Origin: Terana coerulea
Taxonomy: Eukaryota > Basidiomycota > Agaricomycetes > Polyporales > Phanerochaetaceae
Direction: 5' to 3'
Length of the DNA stretch: 18,778 bases
Assembly: GCA_024811115.1 (NCBI GenBank)
Contig: JAKOGH010000039.1
Location: 1-18,778, forward strand
The notes under the pieces are model-generated. The model ran no database searches. It saw nothing but the letters and a program-made list of their open reading frames with translations, and was not told where the DNA came from. The position numbers and the translations under genes were made by a program. Positions 17,251 through 18,778 of this stretch are shown one piece after another. Numbering within the stretch: position 1 is the stretch's first letter; the number at the start of each line of letters is the position of its first letter.

Positions 17251-18778
17251 CTACCACCACCGAAGTTCTGTCCACATCAGTGGCAGGAAGACAACGCAAG
17301 CGGTCCAGAACTATTCAGGCAGTCAGTTAGCAGGCATATATGCGAGATGAAACGGAAGACGTACAACTTGTATGCTCTTGATGAACAGTACGGGGTAGGT
17401 GTCGATGGTGGGTACATACCGTACGGGCTTCCCGTCAGACCCAATGACGGTCCGTGGGTGGGTAAAGAGCACCCATATCGAATAGAATGCGACGGCGAAG
17501 AAGTGGGAAAAGAGCACGACGGGTGATGCAACAACGCTGCGATACAGTTAGTCTCCTGTGTGACGACCAGAGGAAGGATACGCACCCAGAGAGTAACGAC
17601 ACAGGGCCTTCGACGCAGTCGCCGCCACGTTCAAAGTACTTGAAACATCCAACTCGCAAGACTTCAAGACCTTCGTCTATTCTCAACTGTAAGCTGATGC
17701 GAAGACTCAACATGGATAGTGATGCGTACCATCTCCGCCAAACAAGTCATACAACGCGACGCTGAGGATGTTCACGGTGCTTGCCAGAGGCTTTCTACTC
17801 CAGTGCCATCGGTGCAGTAGGTGACTCACCTCCTTCCAGTCCGAAAAGTCGCGGACTTGTGAAAGGTATTCGCGTAGGATGACGACGTCGTTGAACGCAC
17901 ACATCATGCCTCCACCAGTAAGCGGGTGACGCATATTCCACGAGTCACCGAGGAGAATCACACCCTCCTTCGTGTGCTTTCCGCCCTGCTCTGAAGGTGG
18001 GAGGAAGGAGTTCGGCATCCGTCGTAGTCGGTCGTTCTCGAGTGCCTTCTGGACGGGGATGTGTAAGGCAGAGGGGAGCTGGGGGACGATGTTATCAAGA
18101 ATATGGCCCTTTAGGTCGCTCGGGAGGGGCGCCTTGATGTCGACGAGCATGCGGGTGTCGTGTGTGCCAATCTGGTAGAGGAGAACAGGGCCAAAGTCCT
18201 TCACAAGCACGACCGTGCCGTGCTTCGCTATCGGGAGCTCCGCGTCCTCGAGCACGACGCCGACAAAATGGCTTTTCAGTTCAGGCTTGCGAGCGGCGGG
18301 TCCCATAACGGTGGTACGGAAGTTGGAGAAGCAACCGTCCGCGATGACGGTGAGGTCAGCGAGGAATACCTCCTTCTCGACCGCGCCTTCTTCTTTCCGC
18401 GTTGCACGCACCCCTAGTACACGTCCGGTGACGGGGCACTCGATGAGCTCGCTGACCGTCGCCTCCACGACCTCTACGCCTTTCGCAACCTGCGCCTTCT
18501 TCCGAAGAGCCTGGATGAAGCGACCGTGGTGGAAACTACGCCCCGTCTTGCCCTGCGGATAGGGAATATGTACGGGCTTCCCATCCAGAACGACGCAGTA
18601 GCCATGCACCGGTATTGCGTCGATACCCTCCACGCATTCCTTCATGCCGAGTTTCTGGAGCGCGGCTATCCCGCCAGGTTGCAAGAGCTCGCCGACGATA
18701 CGGACGGGCTCAGCAAGAGAGCGTTCAAGGAGACATATCCGCAGAGGCTTCTCTGTCAGGAAGGGTCGACAGTGCGTG
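17251..18778 (-). CDS. ERG1: Squalene epoxidase, 5' end beyond window
   Basis: This FAD-dependent monooxygenase turns squalene into 2,3-oxidosqualene in ER and lipid-droplet membranes, the first oxygen-dependent step of ergosterol synthesis and the target of allylamine antifungals. Exons visible: about 18752 (acceptor ACAG) to 17730, 17676-17586, 17536-17365 and 17310-17251, with introns of 53, 49 and 54 bp that keep the frame. Motifs in order: ICLLERSLAEPVRIVGELLQ and PGGIAALQKLG, the DG motif VIADGCFSNFR (about 18345-18313), GDSWNMRHPLTGGGM (about 17948-17905), HRWHWSRKPLASTVNILSVA, then GCFKYFERGGDC, the hydrophobic anchor SPVVLFSHFFAVAFYSIWVL and the typical ending ELRWW. The N-terminal FAD-binding GxGxxG segment lies outside the window. 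The gene looks intact. Confidence 0.95.

Overview
The window looks like nuclear DNA of a filamentous basidiomycete. Agaricomycetes, perhaps Polyporales, is my inference. The genes carry many short GT-AG introns (46-66 bp where resolved), G+C is moderately high, and the recognisable families (ERG1, EOS1, an ACS-type MFS transporter, an F-box-like protein, a chromodomain Ty3 element) fit such a genome. I see no prokaryotic features and no tRNA, rRNA or CRISPR array.

Layout. Positions 1-2407 are the decayed 3' part of a Ty3/Gypsy chromovirus (RNase H, integrase and chromodomain remnants, then a 316-bp 3' LTR). From 2408 to about 5631, on the minus strand, lies a broken gene of a basidiomycete family that appears to have a trypsin-like fold. 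It is frameshifted and has been hit by several mobile elements: a 1,261-bp element with 43-bp inverted ends and a 7-bp target duplication (2896-4156), a roughly 353-bp GCTGA-rich element (2499-2851), and probably the chromovirus itself. Positions 5857-7404 hold two related hAT-like MITEs in opposite orientation. Each has its own perfect 8-bp target duplication, and together they form a near-palindrome of about 1.55 kb.

From 7830 to 9902 (+) is a multi-exon EOS1-like gene (ER membrane protein linked to N-glycosylation). It has an apparent one-base frameshift in its low-complexity 5' part. From 10368 to about 12207 (+) is a decayed F-box-like gene. The remaining genes are on the minus strand: two tandem METTL7-like SAM methyltransferases with identical exon sizes (12597-13428 and 13761-14595), a complete 7-exon MFS transporter of 480 residues (14910-16693), and the 3' five-sixths or so of squalene epoxidase ERG1 (17251 to the window end).

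How the parts work together. ERG1 and EOS1 are housekeeping functions of the ER membrane (sterol synthesis and N-glycosylation). The transporter and the two methyltransferases lie head-to-tail on one strand, but I see no evidence that they form a pathway. The left 40% of the window is mainly a record of successive transposon insertions into one dispensable gene. I found no convincing new biological system. The most unusual content is that insertion history, the paired MITEs and the recent methyltransferase duplication. Family assignments come from recognising motifs by eye; no database search was run.
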